NCBI RefSeq assembly: GCF_034651555.1 | Contig: NZ_JAYEEQ010000013.1 | Location: 1-64,000 of the forward strand | Direction: 5' to 3' | DNA length: 64,000 nt | Source of the DNA: Aurantibrevibacter litoralis | GTDB taxonomy: Bacteria > Bacteroidota > Bacteroidia > Flavobacteriales > Flavobacteriaceae | Shown here: positions 44,124-52,657 of the stretch, piece by piece | Position numbering within the stretch: position 1 is the first letter of the stretch | How the letters are laid out: every line of letters begins with the position of its first letter | Translations under genes and position numbers: made by a program | Notes under the pieces: generated by a model | What the model saw: the letters and a program-made list of their open reading frames with translations, nothing else | What the model was told of the DNA's origin: nothing | Database searches by the model: none

Positions 44124-45227
44124 ATGAACAAAATGTTAATTCGATTTTCCAGAAAAGATTCCGGAGAATTCTTCAAAACTCTTAACAATAGAGTAAATGA
44201 CTATTTTAAAGAGAATAATTTAAAAAAAACAGGCAACTGGCGCTTGCATTTAAAAACCATTGTCATGTTTGCGCTTTTTTTAACGCCCTACTTTTTAATT
44301 CTTACACTAAACCTTCCCAATTGGGCTAATTTGTTATTGACCATTATTATGGGTGTGGGTATGGCCGGTGTAGGGATGAATGTAATGCACGATGGCAATC
44401 ACGGTTCGTATTCCAACAAAAAATGGTTGAACAAAATTATGGGTGGAAGCATCTATATTTTGGCGGGAAACGTGTACAACTGGCAAGTGCAACACAATGT
44501 ACTGCACCATACTTACACCAATATACACGATCATGACGAGGATATGGAAGCAGGTAGAATACTACGTTTTTCAAAGCATGCCGAGTGGAAAAAATACCAT
44601 AAGTTTCAACATTTTTATTCTGTATTTCTATATGGGCTTTTAACATTCAATTGGGCTATTACAACGGATTTTCAGCAGATGTATCGCTACATGAAACGTA
44701 AGCTGAGCTACGGAAAATTGCCCAGCCCGGCAATAAATTGGAGTACGCTGGTCATCACCAAATTACTCTACATCACCATTTGGATTGTGCTTCCGCTGCT
44801 TCTTGTAGAAATTGCTTGGTGGAAAGTACTCCTTGGCTTTTTTATTATGCACTATGTAGCAGGCGTTATTTTAAGCGTTGTTTTTCAATTGGCGCATATT
44901 GTTGATGCAGCCGAAACGCCTCTCCCTGATCAACATGGTTCCATGAAAAATACCTGGGCCATTCACCAATTGTTTACTACGGTTAACTTTGGAACTAAAA
45001 ACCGCATTGTTAATTGGTTTACTGGAGGATTAAACCATCAGGTAGAGCATCATATCTTTCCCAACATAAGCCATATACATTACACAAAAATTTCCAAAAT
45101 TGTGAAAGAGACGGCAAAAGAATTTAATTTGCCCTACAATGAATATAAAACTACAAGAAAAGCTATAATTTCGCACTTTAAACATTTAAAAGCATTGGGA
45201 CAAAAGCCCAATCTCCAGTTACAGTAA
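44124..45227 (+). CDS. Membrane fatty acid desaturase (linoleoyl-CoA/front-end type)
   Basis: 367 residues with about four membrane helices and the three histidine boxes of di-iron desaturases: HDGNHGS, HNVLHHTYTN and HQVEHHIFPNISH. The Gln at the start of the third box (QVEHH) marks the front-end or delta-6-like group. It introduces a double bond into acyl lipids, which helps membrane fluidity in the cold. There is no fused cytochrome b5. The start could also be ATG 44133. The aminotransferase starts 14 bp downstream, so co-transcription is likely. Confidence 0.92.
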   Translation: MNKMLIRFSRKDSGEFFKTLNNRVNDYFKENNLKKTGNWRLHLKTIVMFALFLTPYFLILTLNLPNWANLLLTIIMGVGMAGVGMNVMHDGNHGSYSNKKWLNKIMGGSIYILAGNVYNWQVQHNVLHHTYTNIHDHDEDMEAGRILRFSKHAEWKKYHKFQHFYSVFLYGLLTFNWAITTDFQQMYRYMKRKLSYGKLPSPAINWSTLVITKLLYITIWIVLPLLLVEIAWWKVLLGFFIMHYVAGVILSVVFQLAHIVDAAETPLPDQHGSMKNTWAIHQLFTTVNFGTKNRIVNWFTGGLNHQVEHHIFPNISHIHYTKISKIVKETAKEFNLPYNEYKTTRKAIISHFKHLKALGQKPNLQLQ

Positions 45228-45241
45228 ATTATACGCAACTC

Positions 45242-46432
45242 ATGAAGGAATATTTATCCGATAGAATTAACACCATGTCTACATCGGCCACCTTAGCTAT
45301 GGCCGCAAAAACAAGAGAATTAAAAAGTCAAGGAAAAGATATCATTGGGCTAAGCTTAGGCGAGCCCGATTTTAACATTCCCGAATTCATTAAAACCGCC
45401 GCAAAGCAAGCTATAGACGACAACTACAGCAGCTACTCACCCGTAGATGGCTATGGCGATTTAAAACAAGCGATAGCCCATAAATTTAAGAGAGATAATA
45501 ACCTTACCTATGCCTTAAATCAGATTGTGGTTTCTACGGGAGCCAAACAATCACTGGCCAATGTAGCTATGGTGATGCTAAACCATGGCGATGAAGTAAT
45601 TTTACCTGCACCTTACTGGGTAAGCTACAGCGATATTGTAAAACTGGCCGATGGCGTGCCCGTAGAGGTACCGACAAGCATTGAGGCCGATTTTAAAATG
45701 ACCCCGGAACAACTGGAGCAAGCAATTACCCCAAAAACCAAAATGATTTGGTTTAGTTCCCCCTGCAACCCTACGGGATCGGTCTACAGTCGAACAGAAT
45801 TAGAAGCCTTGGCCGCTGTTCTAAAAAAACATCCGCAGATTTTTGTCGTTTCCGACGAAATATACGAGCATATTAATTTTGTAGGTGGGCATGTAAGCAT
45901 TGCAGAAATTGATGGTATGTACGATAGGACAATTACCGTAAATGGGGTATCTAAAGCCTTTGCCATGACCGGTTGGCGTATTGGGTATATAGGAGCGCCC
46001 AAATGGATTGCAGACGCCTGTACTAAATTTCAGGGACAAATAACGAGTGGAGCCAATGCCATTGCGCAAAGAGCCACTATTACCGCCTTAGAAGCACCTG
46101 TTTCTTCCATAAAATTTATGATTGATGAATTTCATAAAAGACGGGATATTGTATTACAATTATTGGGAGAAATTGATGGGTTTAAACTCAATGTTCCGGA
46201 AGGCGCTTTTTACGTGTTTCCGGATATTTCCAGTTTCTTTGGAAAGATGATAAATGGCGTTCGTATAAACAATGCATCCGATTTCTCTATTTATTTACTG
46301 GAACACGCCAACGTAGCCACAGTAACAGGAGAGGCCTTTGGAAGCGATAATTGTATCCGTATTTCGTATGCTGCCTCTGAGAAAGAACTAAGGGAAGCTA
46401 TGGCCAGAATAAAAGCAGCGGTGCAGGGTTAA
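45242..46432 (+). CDS. PLP-dependent aminotransferase, class I (aspartate type)
   Basis: 396 residues of fold type I. The PLP lysine is in NGVSKAFAMTGWRIGY. SLGEPDFNIP at the N-terminus, SPCNPTGSVY and the final NCIRISYA are signatures of the AspAT Ib subgroup. The preferred amino acid is most likely aspartate (possibly prephenate too); this is inferred from family. It follows the desaturase by 14 bp. A terminator lies 180 bp downstream. Confidence 0.92.
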   Translation: MKEYLSDRINTMSTSATLAMAAKTRELKSQGKDIIGLSLGEPDFNIPEFIKTAAKQAIDDNYSSYSPVDGYGDLKQAIAHKFKRDNNLTYALNQIVVSTGAKQSLANVAMVMLNHGDEVILPAPYWVSYSDIVKLADGVPVEVPTSIEADFKMTPEQLEQAITPKTKMIWFSSPCNPTGSVYSRTELEALAAVLKKHPQIFVVSDEIYEHINFVGGHVSIAEIDGMYDRTITVNGVSKAFAMTGWRIGYIGAPKWIADACTKFQGQITSGANAIAQRATITALEAPVSSIKFMIDEFHKRRDIVLQLLGEIDGFKLNVPEGAFYVFPDISSFFGKMINGVRINNASDFSIYLLEHANVATVTGEAFGSDNCIRISYAASEKELREAMARIKAAVQG

Positions 46433-46611
46433 AACTATTGCCACTATTGGTGAATGTATGTCCATTTTCTAGGAACGTTTTTTCTGTTAGATTTGTAATA
46501 TGCTGGCCAAAACTTAAAAATCAGTTTGGGATGGATGTGATAACAGCCGTACATGGACAACAGAAACTGGAAGTACTAAAAAATTTTGTGAAAGCTTAAA
46601 TTACCGAATAA

Positions 46612-46643
46612 ACTCCGACTCATCGTCGGAGTATTATTTTTTT
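46612..46643 (+). terminator. Intrinsic terminator after the desaturase/aminotransferase pair
   Basis: ACTCCGAC, TCATC, GTCGGAGT, followed by ATTATTTTTTT. An eight-base-pair GC-containing stem with a U-run. Confidence 0.85.
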
Positions 46644-46719
46644 ATGGCGATACAAAAACTACTTCAAAAAAAATGATTGCTACCTTGTTTTATAATTAAT
46701 TTGTATCTTCCGAAATAGT

Positions 46720-46959
46720 ATGACTACTGCACCTAAGCCTCAGGATGAACAAGCCAACAACCCTTTACATGGCGTTACCCTTTTACATATTTTAGAGCAT
46801 TTAGTAGCATTATATACATGGGAGGAACTTGCCCAAAAGATCAATATCAATTGTTTTAAAACAAATCCTTCTATAAAATCCAGTCTCACATTCTTGCGAA
46901 AAAATGAATGGGCTAGAGAAAAAGTGACACAATTGTACCTTCTTTCATTTAAAAAATAA
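46720..46959 (+). CDS. VF530 family DNA-binding protein (DUF2132)
   Basis: 79 residues matching the VF530 fold: NNPLHGVTLLHILEHLV, YTWEELAQKININCF and NPSIKSSLTFLRKNEWAREKVTQLYL. The family is a small helical protein described as DNA-binding from structure; the cellular role is unknown. Full length. The stop is 7 bp before trmL, so the two form an operon. Confidence 0.93.
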   Translation: MTTAPKPQDEQANNPLHGVTLLHILEHLVALYTWEELAQKININCFKTNPSIKSSLTFLRKNEWAREKVTQLYLLSFKK

Positions 46960-46966
46960 CCGTAAT

Positions 46967-47428
46967 ATGGCTTTTAATATTGTGCTCGTAGAACCTGAAA
47001 TACCAATGAATACGGGAAATATTGGAAGATTGAGTTTGGCATCGGGCTCCCATTTGCATTTGGTAAAACCCTTCGGTTTTGAATTGGATGATAGGCGACT
47101 TAAAAGAGCAGGTTTAGATTATTGGCCACACCTAAGCCTCTTTATTTATGAGAATTTGGACGAGTTTCTTAGCACCCATCAAGATAAAGAAATGATCTAC
47201 TTTTCCAGTCGCGCCGAAAAAACACATTGGTCTATCGATTTTAAAGATGAACAGTTTTTCGTATTCGGAAAAGAATCGATAGGGCTAACACCCAAAATCA
47301 CAACGCAAAACAAGGAGAATTTGTATAAAATACCCTTGTACAGCCCACATATTCGGAGTTTAAATTTAGCAAATGCCGTGGCTATTGTGGTGTATGAAGG
47401 GCTTCGTTATGTACAAAGGAATCCTTAA
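46967..47428 (+). CDS. trmL: tRNA (cytidine34-2'-O)-methyltransferase TrmL
   Basis: 153 residues of the SPOUT (trefoil knot) family. It methylates the 2'-OH of the wobble base C34/cmnm5U34 in tRNA-Leu. Motifs: PEIPMNTGNIGRLS, FGKESIGL and the knot RSLNLANAVAIVVYEGLR. The size is standard. It is co-transcribed with the VF530 gene. Confidence 0.95.
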   Translation: MAFNIVLVEPEIPMNTGNIGRLSLASGSHLHLVKPFGFELDDRRLKRAGLDYWPHLSLFIYENLDEFLSTHQDKEMIYFSSRAEKTHWSIDFKDEQFFVFGKESIGLTPKITTQNKENLYKIPLYSPHIRSLNLANAVAIVVYEGLRYVQRNP

Positions 47429-47525
47429 TCGGCTCCCTAGGTAAAAGATACAACAATATCTCTGTTACCGTGTGCGTATGCAATAGTCTATTTTAGTATC
47501 TTTAGGCGTAATCCAAAACGCAATA

Positions 47526-50180
47526 ATGAATACGATCAAAATTATCCCTTTCGCATTAGTACTCGGTCTACTCGTTAGTTCCTGTAATAACAACCCTAAG
47601 ATGGCACTTGCAGAGCCACCAACCGATGTGGCATTCCAAATTCCTGAAAACTTTATTTTGGAAGATTTGTACCATCCCAGTGCACATGAGCAAGGTTCCT
47701 GGGTAGCATTGGCTGAAGGACCTGACAACACCATTTTTGCCTGCGATCAGCGTGGAAAAATTTATCACATAAAAATACAGGAAATAGGAGCTTTGCTTAC
47801 CCAAAAAGAGGTAAAACCCTTAGCGTTAGAAATCGGTGAAGCCCATGGATTGCTATGGGCGTTTAACAGTTTATACGTCGCCGTAAACAAACGTTGGGAT
47901 ACAGAAGAACCTCTGGAGAACCAAAATGGCAGTGGCATTTACAGGCTAACAGACACTACTAAAGATGGGGAGTTAGATAAGGTTGAACGGCTTCTGAAAC
48001 TGGAAGGCGATGGCGAACACGGCCCTCATAGTTTTGTACTTAGTCCGGACGGGACGGAAATTTATTTTATTGCCGGCAACCATACCTTGATTCCTGATGA
48101 GGTAAAAAACAACAGCAGATTACCCAAAAACTGGGGCGAAGACAATTTATTTACGCCTTATTTGGATGCTAGAGGGCATGCCAATGATATTAAAGCACCG
48201 GGAGGTTGGATTAGCAAATTTAGTCCAGACGGTTCTAAGTGGGAGTTAATCGCTGCCGGGTTTAGAAATCCTTTTGATTTGGCTTTTAATCAAGACGGAG
48301 AATTGTTTACCTACGATTCGGATATGGAATGGGATATTGGGATGCCATGGTACCGCCCTACTCGTATTTGCCACGTGAGCAGTGGTGGTGAGTTTGGCTG
48401 GCGCACGGGATCGGGGAAATGGCCAGATTACTATCCGGATAATCTTCCGGCGGTACAGAATATGGCGCAAGGATCGCCCACTGCCGTCTTGTCGGGTGCT
48501 CGGCTCAATTTTCCAAGTTCGTATAAAAACGGCCTTTTTGTAATGGATTGGAGTTTTGGAACCGTGTATTATATTCACTTAAAACCTTCCGGAAGTAGCT
48601 ATACAGGAAAGAAAGAAGAATTTTTATCTGGCGTGCCACTACCCCTAACCGATATGATTGCCGGTACAGATGGTCATTTGTATTTTGCCACCGGTGGGCG
48701 CGGACTAGACTCGCATCTTTATCGCCTTCGTTATATTGGGGATCCGGCAACTGCCACCGAAACGCCATCTGACCCAGAAGCCGAAAATTTGCGAGCCCTA
48801 CGGAAATCTATTGAGCAATATCACAGTAGGGTTTCTCCCGAGGGCGTAACACTCGCTTTTAAGCATTTGGATCATGAAGATCGACATATTCAGTATGCCT
48901 CCCGCGTGGCCTTAGAGCATCAACCGGTGGCCGAATGGCTTCCGCTTTTTTTGAAGGAAACCAAGTCCGAAAAGATCATACAGGCCGCCATTGGCCTTGC
49001 CCACCAAGGGGATAAAGCACTTCAATCAACCATCATAAAAAAACTTAATGCCCTCGATTGGAAATCGCTTTCGTCATCGCAACAAATCGGGTTAACAAGA
49101 GCGTATCAACTGCTCTTTATACGAATGGGTGCACCCCAAAATGCCGAGCGCATTGCTATTATTCAAAAACTAAAACCGCATTTTCCGAGCGACCAGCTTC
49201 CATTAACCAGAGAACTGGCGCAGCTCATGCAATTTCTTAAAGCCGAAGGTACTACTGAAATTTTGGTGGGCTTATTGGACGCCCACACCAAAGCCAATAC
49301 CGCTAACAAAGACCAGTATTTATCGGAAGAAGTTACGTTGAGAAGCGAACAATACGGCCAAACCATACGCGATGTATTAGACAAAATGCCACCCAGTGAG
49401 GCTATTTTTTATGGGGTTTTATTGAGTCACGCCGACAAAGGTTGGACCCAATCCTTACGAGAAACTTACTTTAGTTGGTTTTTTGATGTGCTTGGTGCCA
49501 AAGGCGGTCGAAGCTTTAAACCTTTTATGGAAAATGTGAGGCAGCAGTCCATAGCGTATGTGCCGGAAAAAGAAAGAGCCTATTTTGAGGAACTGTCCGG
49601 AGTATATGCGCCAAACACCTCATTGACCGATTTGCCGCAACCCATAGGGCCAGGTAAAAACTACAGTGGTGAAGATATGGGTAAACTACTTTGGGGTGGC
49701 CAACTTAACACCTATAAAGGTACTGTGGCAGATGGAGAAAGGGCTTATCAAGCCGCATTATGTGTGGTATGCCATAGAATACGTGGCGAAGGAGGTGCCA
49801 CGGGACCGGATCTAACCCAAGCCCATACCAAGTTTGGAAGTTATGATTTGTTGTTTGCAATTTATAGCCCCAATGATGAAATTTCGGATCAATATGCATT
49901 TACCCTATTCCATCAAAAAGACGGCACTAAAATAGCGGGTCGAATTTTATCTGAGGTGGGCGACTCTATCACCTTGCTGCCCAATCCATTTAACGAAAGT
50001 TATGCCGTAAAACTAGCGAAAAATGCCATAGAGAAACGCGAACTTTCTCCGGTATCCCCTATGCCTCCCGGATTGCTGAATCGACTCAATGAACAAGAAA
50101 TTATCGATCTTTTTGCGTATTTGCAATCGGGTGGCGATGGTAGCCATGAGATTTACACCAAGGAAAAAAGCGCCAATTAA
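47526..50180 (+). CDS. Lipoprotein with beta-propeller, HEAT-like repeats and cytochrome c domain
   Basis: 884 residues. The signal ends in lipobox VSSC (Cys20). Residues about 35-420 form a glucose/sorbosone-dehydrogenase-like propeller (GPDNTIFACDQRGKIYHI, HGPHSFVLSPDGTEIYFI, AAGFRNPFDLAFN, TDGHLYFATGGRGLDSH). An alpha-helical HEAT-like region follows (about 425-690). A C-terminal cytochrome c domain has CVVCH (Cys746, Cys749, His750), and MPPG is a possible axial Met. This matches the PVC-type haem-binding group (DUF7133-like). Probably a periplasmic oxidoreductase acting on a sugar or alcohol; the substrate is unknown. A TATCTTTA box lies at 47497-47504. Confidence 0.85.
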   Translation: MNTIKIIPFALVLGLLVSSCNNNPKMALAEPPTDVAFQIPENFILEDLYHPSAHEQGSWVALAEGPDNTIFACDQRGKIYHIKIQEIGALLTQKEVKPLALEIGEAHGLLWAFNSLYVAVNKRWDTEEPLENQNGSGIYRLTDTTKDGELDKVERLLKLEGDGEHGPHSFVLSPDGTEIYFIAGNHTLIPDEVKNNSRLPKNWGEDNLFTPYLDARGHANDIKAPGGWISKFSPDGSKWELIAAGFRNPFDLAFNQDGELFTYDSDMEWDIGMPWYRPTRICHVSSGGEFGWRTGSGKWPDYYPDNLPAVQNMAQGSPTAVLSGARLNFPSSYKNGLFVMDWSFGTVYYIHLKPSGSSYTGKKEEFLSGVPLPLTDMIAGTDGHLYFATGGRGLDSHLYRLRYIGDPATATETPSDPEAENLRALRKSIEQYHSRVSPEGVTLAFKHLDHEDRHIQYASRVALEHQPVAEWLPLFLKETKSEKIIQAAIGLAHQGDKALQSTIIKKLNALDWKSLSSSQQIGLTRAYQLLFIRMGAPQNAERIAIIQKLKPHFPSDQLPLTRELAQLMQFLKAEGTTEILVGLLDAHTKANTANKDQYLSEEVTLRSEQYGQTIRDVLDKMPPSEAIFYGVLLSHADKGWTQSLRETYFSWFFDVLGAKGGRSFKPFMENVRQQSIAYVPEKERAYFEELSGVYAPNTSLTDLPQPIGPGKNYSGEDMGKLLWGGQLNTYKGTVADGERAYQAALCVVCHRIRGEGGATGPDLTQAHTKFGSYDLLFAIYSPNDEISDQYAFTLFHQKDGTKIAGRILSEVGDSITLLPNPFNESYAVKLAKNAIEKRELSPVSPMPPGLLNRLNEQEIIDLFAYLQSGGDGSHEIYTKEKSAN

Positions 50181-50280
50181 CGAAGTTAACCCATATTGCG
50201 ACAGGTATTAATCCGCTTTTGACCCTTTTATCCCATGACAATTTGCTATTTTTGCAAGCAATGAACCGTGGCAGAAAATC

Positions 50281-50940
50281 ATGAACAAAGTTAAAATAGC
50301 ACCCTCGCTTTTAGCAGCCGATTTTGGCAACTTGCAGCGCGATGTCGAAATGGTGAACCAAAGCGCGGCCCATTGGCATCACATTGATATCATGGATGGG
50401 GTTTTTGTGCCTAATATATCCTATGGGATGCCGGTGGTAAAAGCTATAAACTCCTATGCCACCAAACCGTTGGATGTACATTTGATGATTGTAGATCCCG
50501 ATAGATATATTGCCACTTTTGCGGCTCTCGGAGCGGCCATTTTAACGGTGCACTACGAAGCCTGTACCCATCTGCACCGCAGTATCCAAGCCATAAAAGC
50601 CGCCGGTATGAAAGCGGGCGTGGCACTAAATCCACATACGCCTGTTACACTGCTTCAAGACACGCTAAAAGATATCGATTTGGTGCTCATTATGAGTGTT
50701 AATCCGGGATTTGGCGGACAAACGTTTATCGAAAACACCTATCGCAAAATTGAGCGTTTAAAAAGTATGATCTTGCAACAAAAAACGACAACCTTAATAG
50801 AAGTAGATGGCGGGGTTACCCAGACCAATGCCAAAGCTTTGGTTGATGCCGGAGCGGACGTATTGGTGGCCGGAAGTTTTATTTTTAACAGTGTAGACCC
50901 CATACAAACGATTGCTTCTTTAACAGAAATTACTTCCTAA
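50281..50940 (+). CDS. rpe: Ribulose-phosphate 3-epimerase
   Basis: Interconverts ribulose 5-phosphate and xylulose 5-phosphate in the pentose phosphate pathway. 219 residues, a TIM barrel with metal and catalytic motifs HIDIMDGVFVPN (His, Asp), LDVHLMI (Asp, His), MSVNPGFGGQ and IEVDGGV. The stop TAA shares its last A with the ATG of the next gene (TAATG), so translation is coupled. Confidence 0.96.
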   Translation: MNKVKIAPSLLAADFGNLQRDVEMVNQSAAHWHHIDIMDGVFVPNISYGMPVVKAINSYATKPLDVHLMIVDPDRYIATFAALGAAILTVHYEACTHLHRSIQAIKAAGMKAGVALNPHTPVTLLQDTLKDIDLVLIMSVNPGFGGQTFIENTYRKIERLKSMILQQKTTTLIEVDGGVTQTNAKALVDAGADVLVAGSFIFNSVDPIQTIASLTEITS

Positions 50941-51911
50941 TGCAGTTATTTGATATAATTATTGTGGGCGGAGGTCCCATAGGCATTGCTTGTGGACTAG
51001 AAGCTAAAAAGAAAGGGTTAAGCTATCTGATTATTGAAAAAGGCCCCATTGTTAATTCTTTGTTCCATTATCCGGCGAATATGCAGTTTTTTTCTTCGTC
51101 GGAACGACTAGAAATAGATGAGATCCCCTTTATAAGCAAAGAAGCGAAACCAAAACGAGATGAGGCTTTGGAGTACTATAGGCGTATTGTTACCGGCAAC
51201 AAACTCCAAATAAACTTATTTGAAACGGTAACTTCCATATACAAGTCTCAGGACCATTTTGAAGTCGTTACAGATAAACAAAACTATAAGGCTTTTCATA
51301 TCATTATTGCGACAGGATTTTATGATATCCCTAATCTATTGAACGTGCCCGGTGAAGACCTTCCCAAAGTATCGCACTATTATGACAACCCTCATTTTTA
51401 CGCCAATCAAAAAGTAGCTGTTGTTGGTGCCAGCAATTCTGCCATAGATGCAGCCTTGGAATGTTGGCGAAAAGGCGCCGAAGTAACCCTAGTAATTCGT
51501 GGGAATGAAGTAGGGCAACGGGTAAAATATTGGGTTCGCCCGGATATTGTAAATAGAATTGAGGAAGGCAGTATAAAAGCCTATTATAACGCTACAGTGA
51601 AAGAAATACATCCACAGACGCTAAAACTAAATACGCCCGAGGGTATCGTGGTTATACAAAATGATTTTGTTTTGGCATTAACAGGTTATAAACCCAATTT
51701 CGAATTTTTACAGCATTTAGGAATTGCCTTATCTGAGGATGAAAAACGACTTCCACAGTACAACCCAGATACTATGGAGACAAATATTCCGGGCATTTAC
51801 CTGGCCGGGGTCATTTGTGGGGGTATGGAAACGCATAAATGGTTCATAGAAAATTCTCGAATTCATGCGCCTACGATAATAAATTCCATATTAGCCAAAA
51901 GCAAGGTCTAA
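50940..51911 (+). CDS. YpdA-family bacillithiol disulfide reductase-like flavoprotein
   Basis: 323 residues: FAD motif IIVGGGPIGIACG, NADPH motif VVGASNSAIDAAL and the family start LFHYPANMQFFSS. YpdA (Bdr) enzymes reduce oxidised bacillithiol in Firmicutes, and the family is also widespread in Bacteroidetes. The thioredoxin-reductase CxxC is absent, as expected for YpdA; Cys17 is the candidate redox cysteine. It overlaps rpe by one base (TAATG), so NADPH-producing pentose metabolism and an NADPH-using reductase share an operon. Confidence 0.9.
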   Translation: MQLFDIIIVGGGPIGIACGLEAKKKGLSYLIIEKGPIVNSLFHYPANMQFFSSSERLEIDEIPFISKEAKPKRDEALEYYRRIVTGNKLQINLFETVTSIYKSQDHFEVVTDKQNYKAFHIIIATGFYDIPNLLNVPGEDLPKVSHYYDNPHFYANQKVAVVGASNSAIDAALECWRKGAEVTLVIRGNEVGQRVKYWVRPDIVNRIEEGSIKAYYNATVKEIHPQTLKLNTPEGIVVIQNDFVLALTGYKPNFEFLQHLGIALSEDEKRLPQYNPDTMETNIPGIYLAGVICGGMETHKWFIENSRIHAPTIINSILAKSKV

Positions 51912-52019
51912 AAAAATTGGACGTAAGTGCCGCTTTTTTATCACTCAATAATATGGCTTTCAACACTTTTACCAAAGAATATTATTTTGAAATCACCTTA
52001 CCCAGAGCGCAGGTTTTAG

Positions 52020-52646
52020 CTAAAACAATCCTCCAAAAAACAAGTGACACGCAATAAAACCAATGACCGATAAAATTATCCCTACCAGAAAAACAGTAAA
52101 GGATTTGCGCAATAATCGAAACTTTGCATCTATAGTTTTTCCTAAGTAATAGGTATCCTTGGCTATTGTTCTGTATAATTCATCGCCTTGATCCATAAGT
52201 TCGGTAATATTCTTTACGTATTCGCCTTCGGAAAGTTCGTTAAAATTACCGTAGAACATTAAATTATTTACTTCTCGGGCTCCGTGTTTACACTCGGGTC
52301 GGGTGGCGAAAATGGCATAGGTGATGGAAATTAAATTGGTTGTTAAAATCATTACCGCTGGTATAATGAGATGCGGATCTTTGTCCAGCTGATTCATAAC
52401 TGTACCAATAATTATGGACAGAATAATCGCATTAATCGATATTAAAATATGTGATTTCCGATCAATCATTGTATTTAGCGTATACTGATTCTTAGAAACC
52501 AATCTAAAAAAAGTTTCTACACCTCGTTCAGATCTGGGATCAATACTTTTAAGTTTCTTCTTCAATAGTTTTAATCCCTGTTTATCTAGATCTAAAACTC
52601 CTTTTACATCGGAACTACCCAATGTTTCATTACGCTGTTCGCTCAT
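52020..52646 (-). CDS. Pycsar-type transmembrane effector protein (PycTM/DUF5706-like), orphan
   Basis: 208 residues. An N-terminal charged region (1-55) is followed by NQYTLNTMIDRKSHILISINAI, two close membrane helices (about 70-110), a central soluble part (AREVNNLMFYGNF), a cytosolic helix and a last hydrophobic segment (about 183-207). This pattern is the transmembrane effector family paired with cyclic-CMP/UMP cyclases in Pycsar anti-phage systems. No nucleotidyl cyclase, HD domain or other defence gene is nearby. Instead ppk1 starts 11 bp upstream on the same strand. The role may be general nucleotide signalling rather than defence. Family assignment is fairly sure; the function is not. 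Confidence 0.8.
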   Translation of the reverse strand: MSEQRNETLGSSDVKGVLDLDKQGLKLLKKKLKSIDPRSERGVETFFRLVSKNQYTLNTMIDRKSHILISINAIILSIIIGTVMNQLDKDPHLIIPAVMILTTNLISITYAIFATRPECKHGAREVNNLMFYGNFNELSEGEYVKNITELMDQGDELYRTIAKDTYYLGKTIDAKFRLLRKSFTVFLVGIILSVIGFIACHLFFGGLF

Positions 52647-52657
52647 AATAGGTTTCT

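Noticed and set aside
46450..46601. Frame ending LEVLKNFVKA downstream of the aminotransferase
   Set aside because: The only ATG gives 22 residues, without ribosome site or similarity. It precedes the terminator and may be a 3' UTR.
51839..52057. 72-codon plus-strand frame after the YpdA gene
   Set aside because: It is an out-of-frame extension overlapping both YpdA and the convergent effector gene.
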